Shown here in pieces: positions 37,101 to 45,738 of a stretch of 64,000 nucleotides of DNA. The position numbers and the translations under genes are program-made. Source of the stretch: Phycisphaerae bacterium (lineage in GTDB: Bacteria > Planctomycetota > Phycisphaerae > UBA1845 > UTPLA1); the NCBI GenBank assembly GCA_019636475.1, contig JAHBXN010000002.1:586826-650825 (forward strand), written 5' to 3'. Numbering within the stretch: position 1 is the first letter of the stretch; each line of letters starts with the position of its first letter. The notes beneath the pieces were generated by a model. The model saw only the letters and a program-made list of their open reading frames with translations. It was not told where the DNA came from and did no database searches.

Positions 37101-38912
37101 ATGACTCGTAGCCTTTCGATAAGGCCGGGAGCGGATGCACGGCCTGCCGAGGCGAGCGAACATTTCGTGCGCGACGGTTATCAGTGGTGCGTCCTCACCG
37201 AGCACGCCGAGATCGTTCGCGCGTCGGCCATTGACTGGTTCGATCTGAGCCGCTTTCCCTCCGCGACTCTCATCAAGCGTAACAGCGGACGTGATGTGTG
37301 GAAGGTGCGATGCGCGGACCGCGAGTATTTCGCCAAGCTTTATCACCAGAACGGCTGGTTCGGCAAACTAAAATCGCTGATCCGCGGATCGACGGCTTCC
37401 TGTGAATGGGCGGTCGGCCTCTACGCGGCGGCCCACGGCATCGCAGCGGTCAAGCCGATCGCCACGGCAACGCGCGGTGTCGGCGGCATCGGCGGCCCCT
37501 CACTGCTGATTACCGAGGCCGTGCCCGACGTCGAATCGCTCAGTGAATACTGGCTCCGCGTCCGCGATGACCGGCATCGCGCAAACCTGCTGGCCGAATC
37601 GCTTGCTCGTCTCATCGCCCGTGCCCACCAGTGCGGCTTTCGCCATTGCGACATGCATCCGGGGAATATTCTCGTCAGGCGATCCGGCCGTGCAGGCGAA
37701 GCCCTGTTCGTGGACCTGCACAATGTCCGCATCAATCGATCCGTCCCGATCAACGACGTGATCGCGAATCTTGCACAGTTGCACCAGTGGTTCCGCCGCC
37801 ATTCAACGCTGACCCGCCGCCGGAGCTTCCTCGAACGCTATATCGACTATCGCGACCGCTTCGCGCAGGCCGGGCCTTACGCACGAAATTTTCGAATCTC
37901 GCCGCGCGAAATGATTGAGCAGGTCGCGGTTCGCGCGGAGCAACATTCCAATCGCCTCTGGGCGAAGCGCGATCGCCGAACCCGCCGCAGCGGTGCCTAC
38001 TTCACACAAATCGCCCCGGCGCCCGGCTGGCGCGGGCATGTCCTTCTCAAGAGCAAGCATCCCTCGGCGACCGCGCAGGCCGCCCTCCGGGAATACAAGG
38101 CGACTCAGTGGGAAGCGTGGCTTGCCTCACCGCTGGATTGGGTGAATCCCGCGCGGCACCCGCTGATGAAGGATTCCCATACCGCCACCATCTGCAAGGC
38201 GGAACTACCGACTGATCCGCCGGTGACCGTGATTGTCAAACGGCCACTGGCGCGAAACCTGATCAAGCGAATCGGTCAGATATTCGGTCCCTCCCGAAAT
38301 ATGCGTGCGTGGCACACCGCGAATCGGCTGCTCAATCGCGATCTGCCGGTGGCCCAGCCGATCGCGATCGTCGAGCGATTCGTACTGGGATTCATCCGAA
38401 CGGATTCGGTCAGCTTTACCGACTACATCGCCGACTCGGTCGATGCGGAGACGTTTCTGACGCGCGACCTCAGCCGATTGAGCACGAGCGAACGACGCCG
38501 CGTGAAAAACCGGTTGATCGATTCACTCGTTCGGTTGATCCGCACGTTTCATCAACGCGGATTCGTGCATCGCGACCTGAAAGGCGGGAACCTGCTGGTG
38601 AACTGGTCGCCGCCCTACAACGAGCCCCCGAAGCTGACCTTCATTGACATGGACGGCATCCGATATGCCGGTACGGCCCGGGAGTCACTCCGCCGCCGTG
38701 CCATCGTCCGATTGTGTGTCAGCCTCATGAACAGTCCGCAATGCTCGCGAACGGACCTGCTGCGCTTCCTGAAGCGCGATCTGCGTCGGTTCGGCGGTTC
38801 GGACGCATCATGGAAGCAGGCATGGCGCGAATGCGAAGCCCTCGTGCTCGACAAACAGAAGCACAAGGCCGAGCGACGCGAGTGGAAGATCAAGCACTAT
38901 GGGCGGGAGTGA
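37101..38912 (+). CDS. Tandem lipopolysaccharide-kinase-like protein (WaaP/InaA type)
   Basis: Encodes 603 residues with two protein-kinase-like domains in one chain. The first (about residues 50-270) has HCDMHPGNILV and FVDLHNV in place of the catalytic HRDxxxxN and DFG; the second (about residues 320-560) has HRDLKGGNLLV and FIDMDGI. This pattern is that of WaaP/InaA/KdkA enzymes that phosphorylate heptose or Kdo of LPS core in the cytoplasm. Two domains in tandem are unusual; the Arg to Cys change in the first may make it inactive or altered. AGGTGG lies ten bases before the ATG at 37101. hldE in this window fits an LPS heptose pathway, but substrate is unproven. Confidence 0.8.
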   Translation: MTRSLSIRPGADARPAEASEHFVRDGYQWCVLTEHAEIVRASAIDWFDLSRFPSATLIKRNSGRDVWKVRCADREYFAKLYHQNGWFGKLKSLIRGSTASCEWAVGLYAAAHGIAAVKPIATATRGVGGIGGPSLLITEAVPDVESLSEYWLRVRDDRHRANLLAESLARLIARAHQCGFRHCDMHPGNILVRRSGRAGEALFVDLHNVRINRSVPINDVIANLAQLHQWFRRHSTLTRRRSFLERYIDYRDRFAQAGPYARNFRISPREMIEQVAVRAEQHSNRLWAKRDRRTRRSGAYFTQIAPAPGWRGHVLLKSKHPSATAQAALREYKATQWEAWLASPLDWVNPARHPLMKDSHTATICKAELPTDPPVTVIVKRPLARNLIKRIGQIFGPSRNMRAWHTANRLLNRDLPVAQPIAIVERFVLGFIRTDSVSFTDYIADSVDAETFLTRDLSRLSTSERRRVKNRLIDSLVRLIRTFHQRGFVHRDLKGGNLLVNWSPPYNEPPKLTFIDMDGIRYAGTARESLRRRAIVRLCVSLMNSPQCSRTDLLRFLKRDLRRFGGSDASWKQAWRECEALVLDKQKHKAERREWKIKHYGRE

Positions 38913-38948
38913 CCGCGGCGCGGCTCGTTGACCCATTCTCGACAAGCC

Positions 38949-40121
38949 ATGACCGACTCGCCAGATCATGCCAGGAATGTGTCATCCCATGTTCCGCCGG
39001 ACTCGGGCGAGACGCCCCGGCCGTCCGAGCCGGCGCCATCTCTCCGTGACCCGGCGCACGCGGGACAAAGCGGGACGAGGCGTCGATCGCCCATCTGGTT
39101 TCCCGCCTCTATCGCGCTGATGGTTGTCGCCTTTCTGATCGTGCTGATGGCGCGGGATCATATACGCGCCGGCTGGTTCGCGTATCGAATTGTGCACACA
39201 AAGGATCCGGGCGAACGGGCATATTACTCAGCAGCCCTGGCGTCACTGGGACCCGCCTCGCTTTGGTCCGCAGAACGACTCGCCGACGACCCTGATCCCG
39301 ATGTGCGGCTCCTGGCAATCTTTGTCCTGAAGTCGATCGATGCCCCCGAAGCGGATGCCCGGATCGGTCGCATCCTGACGGACCGCTCGCAGACCGTGCG
39401 AGATGCCGCAGCGACGACACTCGCATTCGCAGCCGACGGCGGCCGAATTCAGGCGTTGCATGAACTTTGGCGTCCCCTGGATGCGATATTCTCTGGTGCC
39501 ATGCTCACCGACTCGGCAATCAACGCGGCGGCCGCGGCCGCTGCGGCGTTTTCCCGCATCAAGCCCGAGCTGAGCAGCGAGGCGCTGGCCGCCGTCATCA
39601 GTCCATCAACGCCGCCGGCCGTTCGCGCTCAAGCCATTGAATCGATTGGCGCGCTCGCGATGAGTCATCAGGGTGCGCTTGCGGAACTGGTGGGGCCATT
39701 CATGCCGATCAGGGCGCGATTCTCCCACCGAGGCCCCACGATTTCCCCTTCGGAAATCGACTTTTTCACGCCGCTGGTTCGATCGCTCGGCGATCATGAC
39801 CGATTCCGTGGATCGTTGGCTCTGGAACGGGAGATCGCCTCGGCGTCCGGTTTTCTCGCCGGCTCGGGACGGGCGGTGGTGGCACATCGCGACGCGCCGG
39901 CCCCGGATGCCCATCGCCGGGTAAGTGACATCGCCGGCGAAGTGATTCAGGAACTGGCGGGATTTTCCCCGGATGCCGTTCCGATCGCGAATAGCGATCA
40001 GGAACGCGAGATGGTCATGCGCATACGAGCGGCCTACGAAGCGCGTCTCGCCGCTCGAACGCATCAGAAGGCCGGTCCCGCGTCACAGCCCGCCGACAAC
40101 GATACCGGATCCGGACTCTGA
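38949..40121 (+). CDS. Membrane-anchored HEAT-repeat protein
   Basis: Encodes 390 residues from the ATG at 38949; an in-frame TTG at 38928 would add seven residues. A Pro/Ser-rich cytoplasmic segment (residues 1-45) precedes one membrane helix (about residues 50-68). Outside it, HEAT-like helical repeats run from about residue 95 to 260 (SAERLADDPDPDVRLLAIFVL, quoted in part as DPDVRLLAIFVL; DRSQTVRDAAATTL; PPAVRAQAIESIGAL). HEAT repeats make curved protein-binding solenoids. There is no catalytic motif. It follows the LPS-kinase-like gene by 36 bases and could be in the same operon. Function unknown. Confidence 0.7.
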   Translation: MTDSPDHARNVSSHVPPDSGETPRPSEPAPSLRDPAHAGQSGTRRRSPIWFPASIALMVVAFLIVLMARDHIRAGWFAYRIVHTKDPGERAYYSAALASLGPASLWSAERLADDPDPDVRLLAIFVLKSIDAPEADARIGRILTDRSQTVRDAAATTLAFAADGGRIQALHELWRPLDAIFSGAMLTDSAINAAAAAAAAFSRIKPELSSEALAAVISPSTPPAVRAQAIESIGALAMSHQGALAELVGPFMPIRARFSHRGPTISPSEIDFFTPLVRSLGDHDRFRGSLALEREIASASGFLAGSGRAVVAHRDAPAPDAHRRVSDIAGEVIQELAGFSPDAVPIANSDQEREMVMRIRAAYEARLAARTHQKAGPASQPADNDTGSGL

Positions 40122-40173
40122 GCACGCATTCAGTGCGGCCGCGATCGCCGGCCGCGGCGGTCCGAAACCGCCA

Positions 40174-41283
40174 TCATTCGCCGCTGTCCGCACTCACTCC
40201 CAGAATCCCGGCCGCGCGAGTGAAGACTTCCGGCGACAACCCGAATGCCTGCTTCAACTGATAATCCTGTTCGACCCATGACGAAATGCTGGCGATGCGC
40301 CGCCGAGTCGCCCGATCAAGGCGCCGCCAATACGGCCACAGCATGGCCGGAATCGGGAAGTCACTGCCCCAGACAACCTTCTGCTGGAGGTCCGGCCGAT
40401 CAGCAAGCACCGGAAGCCAGCGCGTTCTTCCAAAGGCCGCGAGCGCGGAAATATCGGCGTAAAGCGGCGCGTCCCGGAATTCGCCCGTGAGTGCGGCGGC
40501 CAGCGTCTCGAATCCATCTCGGCTTTGCCACGGAAACGACGGCGTCGCGAGGTGGGCGACGATCACAGTGGGCATGGCGTTCTCGGCCCGAAGCCGTCGA
40601 AGCACCGCCAGCATCGGCGCGGGGTGCTCGAACTCCATATGCTGCCGAGACAGTGACATTTCGCCACCGTAATGAACAAGTATCGCGATGCCCAACCCCG
40701 CGGCCCGCCGAAGGAACGCAATGGTCCGCGGATCATCCGCGCGGATGTTCTGATGAATCGGCAGCCACTTCACAAGCACCGGCCGGGTCGCGCCACCGGC
40801 CACCTCCTCGAGCATATCAACAGCTGTTCGCCCGTCAGCCGACCGATAGGGATGGATCGACGCCCCAAACAGATACCGCGAGGGGTTCGACCGGCAGTAT
40901 GTCGCAACAAAGCTGTTTGACGAGTACAAATCGCTGCCGCGCCGGCTTCGCCGATTCGCGGGGCCGATTACATGACCGGCGTCGTCGTGATACTCATCAA
41001 ATGCCAGAAGCACGACACGATTCACACTCGGCATCCGCGACCAGTGCCGCTCGTACACGCGAGCGATCTCGGCATCCATGACATCACCCGGCTGAAGGCG
41101 CGGATCCACGCCGAGCCACCGCCGAACGAAAAACCACGCAGCGCGGGACGTAAGTCGTGGAGAGAAATAACTGTCGAAGCCGGGATGGCCGGCCGCACCG
41201 TTTCGCTCGAAGGTGAAGCGATCGACCGACGGATCGGTACGGCGAGCCGAGAAGCCGATGTGGCAATGAACATCGATGATCAT
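40174..41283 (-). CDS. Amidohydrolase-superfamily (amidohydrolase 2) protein
   Basis: Encodes 369 residues. It begins MIIDVHCHIGFS, whose HxH gives two metal ligands of the TIM-barrel amidohydrolases. Later elements are VLVKWLPIHQN, AILVHYGGE (His), VIVAHLATPS (His) and WGSDFPIP (Asp), in the order expected for the amidohydrolase 2 family. Members are decarboxylases or hydrolases of small organic acids and lactones. The substrate is not evident. It lies convergent with the HEAT-repeat gene and 37 bases downstream of the four-CBS gene on the same strand. Confidence 0.83.
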   Translation of the reverse strand: MIIDVHCHIGFSARRTDPSVDRFTFERNGAAGHPGFDSYFSPRLTSRAAWFFVRRWLGVDPRLQPGDVMDAEIARVYERHWSRMPSVNRVVLLAFDEYHDDAGHVIGPANRRSRRGSDLYSSNSFVATYCRSNPSRYLFGASIHPYRSADGRTAVDMLEEVAGGATRPVLVKWLPIHQNIRADDPRTIAFLRRAAGLGIAILVHYGGEMSLSRQHMEFEHPAPMLAVLRRLRAENAMPTVIVAHLATPSFPWQSRDGFETLAAALTGEFRDAPLYADISALAAFGRTRWLPVLADRPDLQQKVVWGSDFPIPAMLWPYWRRLDRATRRRIASISSWVEQDYQLKQAFGLSPEVFTRAAGILGVSADSGE

Positions 41284-41320
41284 GGGCGGCGGTATGGGTT
41301 GATTGCCAGGCGAGCCTCGC

Positions 41321-42178
41321 CTACGGATTGCGGCACGAGTCCAGAAAATGCCGGAGGAGGTCGGATTCGGTGATAATGCCGACGAGGGCCGAATCCTGAA
41401 CGACGGGAAGCGAGCCGAATTTGTTCGAGACGAGGGTGTCGGCCGCCTCGGCGAGCGTCGCCGGAGGATTGATCGTCACGACCTCGCTCGACATGATGTC
41501 CCTCATGACGATCTGTGTATGCGGCCGGTGTGCCTCGGACCTGGCATCCTCCACGAGAATCGGCAATCCGCCGATGGCGCGGCGCATGTCTCGATCAGAG
41601 ATGATGCCGACCAGTCTGCCCTGCTCGACAATCGGCAGGTGACGGATTCGACGAGACTGCATCACGCGAACGGCGTGCAGGTATTGATCGTTCAGCGCCA
41701 GCGTGATGACTGGTGAACTCATATGATCGCCGACCTTGCGCAGGCGCCAGCCCGTTCGACGGGCGATTGGCCGATCGTCGAGATAGCACTTGAGAAAATC
41801 GGTTTCAGTCACAATGCCGGCTATTCGATCCTTGTAAACCAGCGGCACCGCGCGAATGCGCTCGCGCAGCATGATTTCGGCGGCAGCCTCAAGCGGCGCT
41901 TCGGCATCCACCGTGATCGCGGGCCGGGACATGACCTGATCGATGCGGGTCGCCCCGACTCGCGCCGGGCCTTCGCTGCTGGCGCTGCGCTCTGAATTCG
42001 GAAGCATCGCGACCGCAGACAGCAAATCCCTGTCCGAGACCATTCCAAGAATCCGGCTCCGCTCAACAACCGGTAAGTGCCGGAAATTATGTTGGTCCAT
42101 CAGGGAAATGGCATGATCGATGGAATCGTCAGGCCGCACCTGCACCACGCGCGTATCGCCGATTTCGATGAGCTGCAT
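41321..42178 (-). CDS. Four-CBS-domain protein
   Basis: Encodes 285 residues made almost wholly of four CBS modules: residues about 8-60 (HNFRHLPVVERSRILGMVSD in part as RHLPVVERSRILGMV), 80-140 (RIRAVPLVYKDRIAGIVTE), 150-205 (RIRHLPIVEQGRLVGIISD) and 220-280 (KFGSLPVVQDSALVGIITE). CBS pairs bind adenosine ligands such as AMP, ATP or SAM and serve as energy or metabolite sensors. No enzyme or transporter domain is attached, so it would act by binding a partner. It is cytoplasmic. The partner cannot be told from the neighbours. Confidence 0.88.
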   Translation of the reverse strand: MQLIEIGDTRVVQVRPDDSIDHAISLMDQHNFRHLPVVERSRILGMVSDRDLLSAVAMLPNSERSASSEGPARVGATRIDQVMSRPAITVDAEAPLEAAAEIMLRERIRAVPLVYKDRIAGIVTETDFLKCYLDDRPIARRTGWRLRKVGDHMSSPVITLALNDQYLHAVRVMQSRRIRHLPIVEQGRLVGIISDRDMRRAIGGLPILVEDARSEAHRPHTQIVMRDIMSSEVVTINPPATLAEAADTLVSNKFGSLPVVQDSALVGIITESDLLRHFLDSCRNP

Positions 42179-42497
42179 GGGCCAGTCTCCGGTACGGCTG
42201 CCCGTTTGTGATCAACAATTGGCCGGTCAACCGAAGGCGGAATCGGATGGGTCGCCGAGGCGGTTCCGCCGCAGTCCATAGGATAATCGGCACGAAATCG
42301 GCGTTTGTCAATGAAGGAGAGGCCAGGATCGGCGAATCGAACGCTTGCACGGCTCCCTGAGCGAGGCCGCCATGTCCGGGACACGCCCCACCTGTGAAAA
42401 ACAATCGGTCGCGACCGCCGCCCGAAGGCACGGCCGCGACCGAGGAAATATCCGACACGCATCGCGCGTGAGACACGCCGATCGACGCAGTGGCAGT
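42179..42497. other. Gap holding a reverse-strand terminator
   Basis: No gene is seen here. It contains the terminator at 42399-42443 for the gene to its right, and the remainder, nearer the CBS gene, presumably includes that gene's promoter. I see no other structure. Confidence 0.5.
42399..42443 (-). terminator. Intrinsic terminator
   Basis: Read on the minus strand, a perfect 9-bp stem (TCGGTCGCG with CGCGACCGA, at 42435-42443 and 42405-42413) is followed by TTGTTTTT. It lies 55 bases past the stop of the Bax inhibitor-1 family gene and should end its transcript. Confidence 0.75.
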
Positions 42498-43208
42498 TTA
42501 GTTCCGCGACGAGAACAAGCGCAGCAGGTACCAGAACATCAATGCGACTGAAGCGAACAGTTCCAGCGAGGCTCCGACATATCGATCACGCGGATAGTGA
42601 TGAATCACATTGGAGGTATCGTATAGAATCGCCGCCCCCGCGAAGGCAACCATTGCGACACTGAACCAGGTTCCAAGCTCAAAGCCGAAGATGACCGCGG
42701 CGATGATCGCAATGAATGCGGACAAGCCGACCCACATCAGAATGCCGCGAAGAAACGAGAAATCCTTTCGCGTGCCGAATGCAATACAGGTCAGGCCGGC
42801 AAAACCCAAAATGGTGGTCACCGCCGCGCTCTGAATCGCACCCGGGGCAAACTCGTCCGCAATCCAGAGGATGGGGACAAACAGGACAGACCAGGCCGCG
42901 ACATAAGCCGAGAGTGCGAGATACTGCGCCATCCGGGAGGGAGCCGTCGACGCCGTTCGCCGCGCGAACCACGAAATCAGCATGAACCCTCCGAGCACAA
43001 GCAGCCAGCTCCGGTTGCCGGCCGAGGCGAGAAGTTTCATGATCGAATCAGACGCGCCAGTCTTGAAGAACAATACCTCCAATCCGGTGAACGCCATGAT
43101 CGCGCCGAACAGATGAGCGTACGTCCTCGCAATGAACGTTCCGCGCGTTTCGGTATCCAATTCAAAAACCGGCACCACGGGGGTCGGATTGTTGAACTCC
43201 TGATTCAT
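42498..43208 (-). CDS. Bax inhibitor-1/YccA family membrane protein
   Basis: Encodes 236 residues from the ATG at 43208, preceded by GGAG nine bases upstream. Seven hydrophobic helices fill the protein from about residue 35 on. The C-terminal features ILYDTSNVIHHYP and LFASVALMFWYLLRLF match the BI-1 family, in which paired aspartates form a pH-sensitive calcium leak; here a single Asp is visible in LYDTS. Bacterial members (YbhL, YccA) are inner-membrane proteins, some of which modulate FtsH. A strong terminator follows, so it is likely expressed alone. Confidence 0.87.
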   Translation of the reverse strand: MNQEFNNPTPVVPVFELDTETRGTFIARTYAHLFGAIMAFTGLEVLFFKTGASDSIMKLLASAGNRSWLLVLGGFMLISWFARRTASTAPSRMAQYLALSAYVAAWSVLFVPILWIADEFAPGAIQSAAVTTILGFAGLTCIAFGTRKDFSFLRGILMWVGLSAFIAIIAAVIFGFELGTWFSVAMVAFAGAAILYDTSNVIHHYPRDRYVGASLELFASVALMFWYLLRLFSSRN

Positions 43209-43495
43209 GCCTTTGGTCTCCTGTCTCGTACCATGCCCAAGTAGTCCAGAACTTAAGCGGATTATAGCCGGCAATTCTCAGACCGACACTGTTATATCGG
43301 CCCACGAAGGACGCGGACGCACACAATCATGCCGGATTTCAGGCGAACGGTGGTGATACCCACGAGCCATCGCACAATACCCGAACCGGAAACAGTCAGA
43401 CCGGCGGCATCCGCGCCGTAAGACGTCCCGGCTCGATTCAACGAGACTGCCCCAGCACGCAGTCCCACCGCTGCCCGCCCGGCGCATCGGCTGAA

Positions 43496-45286
43496 CTAGG
43501 CCGTGACGCGAGCGATCAGCGCTGAAAGGTCCGCATCGATCATGCGAATTCGTTCCGCACAGTGCGACCTGGCCCGATCCAGGTTGCTCTCCGACGAGCG
43601 CACGAGAATATAGAACTTGATCTTCGGCTCTGTTCCGCTCGGCCTGGCAATCACCTTGGTCCCATCGGCCAGTGCGAAAACCATGACATCACTCGGAGGC
43701 AGACTGAATCGACTGACCTCGGCGCCGTCGGAGACCCGACGCGCAATGCCGGTCAGCATGTCCGTGACAGTTTCCACGGCCACCCCCGCTATGGCGATCG
43801 GATGTTTCTCTCGCAGCGAGTTCATGATCGTCTCAATCATGCGGGCGCCGCTTTCACCCTTCATTGTGACACTCTTCGCCCCCTCTTCGAAGTAGCCGAA
43901 TCGCCGGAAAAGGTCCTCCAACATGCCATACAGCGTCGTGCCCCGTTCGGCCGCGAACGCCGCGGCATCGGCAATGAACGCGGAACTGGTCACCGCATCC
44001 TTGTCACGCACAAAGACGCATGGCAAATAGCCGTAGCTCTCTTCCATGCCGAACAGAAACGACTTGCGCGGAGATCCGTCGGCCGCCGGCTCAGTCCAAC
44101 GGCGAATCTCCTCCGCGATCCACTTGAAGCCCGTTAACGTCTCGATGACCTCCGCGCCGTACGACCCCGCAATGATCTTTGCAAGATCGCTGCTCACGAT
44201 CGTACTGAGAACCAGACCGTTGGCCGGCAAACGGCCGTCGGACTTCAACTGTTCGCATATGAAGTACGTCAGTATCGCGCCGATTCGATTGCCGGTGAGC
44301 AGTACGTAGGTGCCGTCGCCGCGGCGCACCGCGATGCCTGCACGATCTGCGTCCGGATCCGTGGCAATGACAAGATCGGCGGCGTGGCGCTGTGCCAACG
44401 CCATGCCAAGCTGCATGGCCGCAGGCTCCTCCGGATTCGGAGATTTCACCGTGGGAAATTCGCCATCGGGCTTCGACTGTGCCGGCTCGGTCAAGACGTG
44501 TCGAAATCCCCGTCGCCGCAATGCCTCGGGCACAAGCAGATGGCCTGTGCCGTGAAGCGGCGTGTAAACGATCTTCAGACTGTCGCCATGCTTCCGGCAG
44601 ATGTCGGGGCAGAGGCACGATTCGTCAACCGCGGTCAGAAACGCCTCATCGACTTCGGCGCCGATTACTTCGGTCAGTTTGCGGGCTTCAGGCGAGCCCT
44701 CGTCGGCAAGACGGATATTTGCGAACGGACCAACGCCGCGCACTTCGTCAATAATCGCCTTGTCCTGCGGTGGCACGACCTGTGCGCCGTCGCTCCAGTA
44801 CACCTTTAACCCGTTGTATTCGGGAGGATTGTGACTGGCAGTGATGACGATTCCGGCAGTGCAACGCAGGTGCCGCACGACAAACGACAGCTCCGGCGTC
44901 GGACGCAAGGCGTCGAAGACGTAGGCCTTGATTCCGTTCGCCGCAAGAACCAGGGCCGCTCGCCTCGAGAACTCAACGCTCATCCGGCGACAGTCGTAAG
45001 CGATGGCCACGCCGCCTCGCTTGGCGGATTCGCCGACGCGCGAGATGTAGTTTGCAAGCCCCTGTACGGCCGCTCCCACTGTGTAGATGTTCATTCGATT
45101 GCGGCCTTCGCCGATGACGCCACGCATGCCGCCGGTGCCGAATTCAAGGTCCTTGTAGAAGCGATCAGTCAGTTCGCGCTCGTCGTGCGCATCCAGAAGG
45201 CGGCGGATCTCGACCTTGTCAGTATCCGCAATCACGGGATCATCCAGCCATTGCCTGGCAGCAAGTTGAATCGATTCATGGAGCAT
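43496..45286 (-). CDS. Phosphoglucomutase/phosphomannomutase, large form
   Basis: Encodes 596 residues, the length of the PgcA-like group of alpha-D-phosphohexomutases. GTGGMRGVIGEG is near the start, the phosphoserine loop is TASHNPPEYNG, the metal loop DPDADRAGI, the sugar loop GMEESYGYL, and the phosphate-binding loop RPSGTEPKIKFY. The group interconverts glucose-1- and glucose-6-phosphate, and sometimes mannose phosphates, feeding glycogen or surface sugars. It is distinct from the shorter homologue at 10141-11475. The gene is reverse strand, with the tRNA and channel genes divergent from it. Confidence 0.92.
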   Translation of the reverse strand: MLHESIQLAARQWLDDPVIADTDKVEIRRLLDAHDERELTDRFYKDLEFGTGGMRGVIGEGRNRMNIYTVGAAVQGLANYISRVGESAKRGGVAIAYDCRRMSVEFSRRAALVLAANGIKAYVFDALRPTPELSFVVRHLRCTAGIVITASHNPPEYNGLKVYWSDGAQVVPPQDKAIIDEVRGVGPFANIRLADEGSPEARKLTEVIGAEVDEAFLTAVDESCLCPDICRKHGDSLKIVYTPLHGTGHLLVPEALRRRGFRHVLTEPAQSKPDGEFPTVKSPNPEEPAAMQLGMALAQRHAADLVIATDPDADRAGIAVRRGDGTYVLLTGNRIGAILTYFICEQLKSDGRLPANGLVLSTIVSSDLAKIIAGSYGAEVIETLTGFKWIAEEIRRWTEPAADGSPRKSFLFGMEESYGYLPCVFVRDKDAVTSSAFIADAAAFAAERGTTLYGMLEDLFRRFGYFEEGAKSVTMKGESGARMIETIMNSLREKHPIAIAGVAVETVTDMLTGIARRVSDGAEVSRFSLPPSDVMVFALADGTKVIARPSGTEPKIKFYILVRSSESNLDRARSHCAERIRMIDADLSALIARVTA

Positions 45287-45443
45287 TTGCGCGTCATCCC
45301 ATGCGAAAGTTGATCGTCCTATTGTGATCGCGCCATCCTATCCCGACGGTCTCTTTCCCGAAACCAGATATGCGACCCGCATTCGTACCGCAAGCCAGTG
45401 CTTCGAACAGCCGCTTCCGGGACGGGCATGTCGCGCAGGATGC

Positions 45444-45471
45444 TTGCCCGCCTGAAATGGCACGTTAAAAT
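45444..45471 (+). promoter_or_regulatory. Probable tRNA-Val promoter
   Basis: TTGCCC at 45444-45449 and TAAAAT at 45466-45471, spaced by 16 bases, resemble -35 and -10 elements and would start transcription a few bases before the tRNA 5' end at 45484. Confidence 0.5.
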
Positions 45472-45483
45472 ATGGCTGCTTGA

Positions 45484-45557
45484 GGGCGTTTAGCTCAGTT
45501 GGCCAGAGCGCACGGATCACACCCGTGAGGTCGCAGGTTCGAGCCCTGCAACGCCCA
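45484..45557 (+). tRNA. tRNA-Val (anticodon CAC)
   Basis: A full 74-base cloverleaf: acceptor GGGCGTT pairs with AACGCCC, the D arm is GCTC/GAGC, the anticodon stem is CACGG/CCGTG with loop ATCACAC, and the T arm GCAGG-TTCGAGC-CCTGC. The anticodon at 45518-45520 is CAC, which reads the valine codon GUG. The 3' CCA is not encoded. Confidence 0.97.
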
Positions 45558-45738
45558 TATTTCCGATCGCTATGCCGTGCGTCTTCCTTTCGTGATTACA
45601 AGCGAACCAGGGCAGAAGGCCGGTTCGCGACGCAACACCACTCACAACTGAAATTCCTGTCTCGTTCGCGATTCATCAAACTATGATACATTTTCAGTTC
45701 GTCCAGGCCATCGCAGCAACCGTGAGGAGCACAGCCTA

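Noticed and set aside
45484..45557. tRNA with other identity
   Set aside because: The anticodon loop is ATCACAC, and only CAC fits the loop position with T33 before it, so valine is the sole reading.
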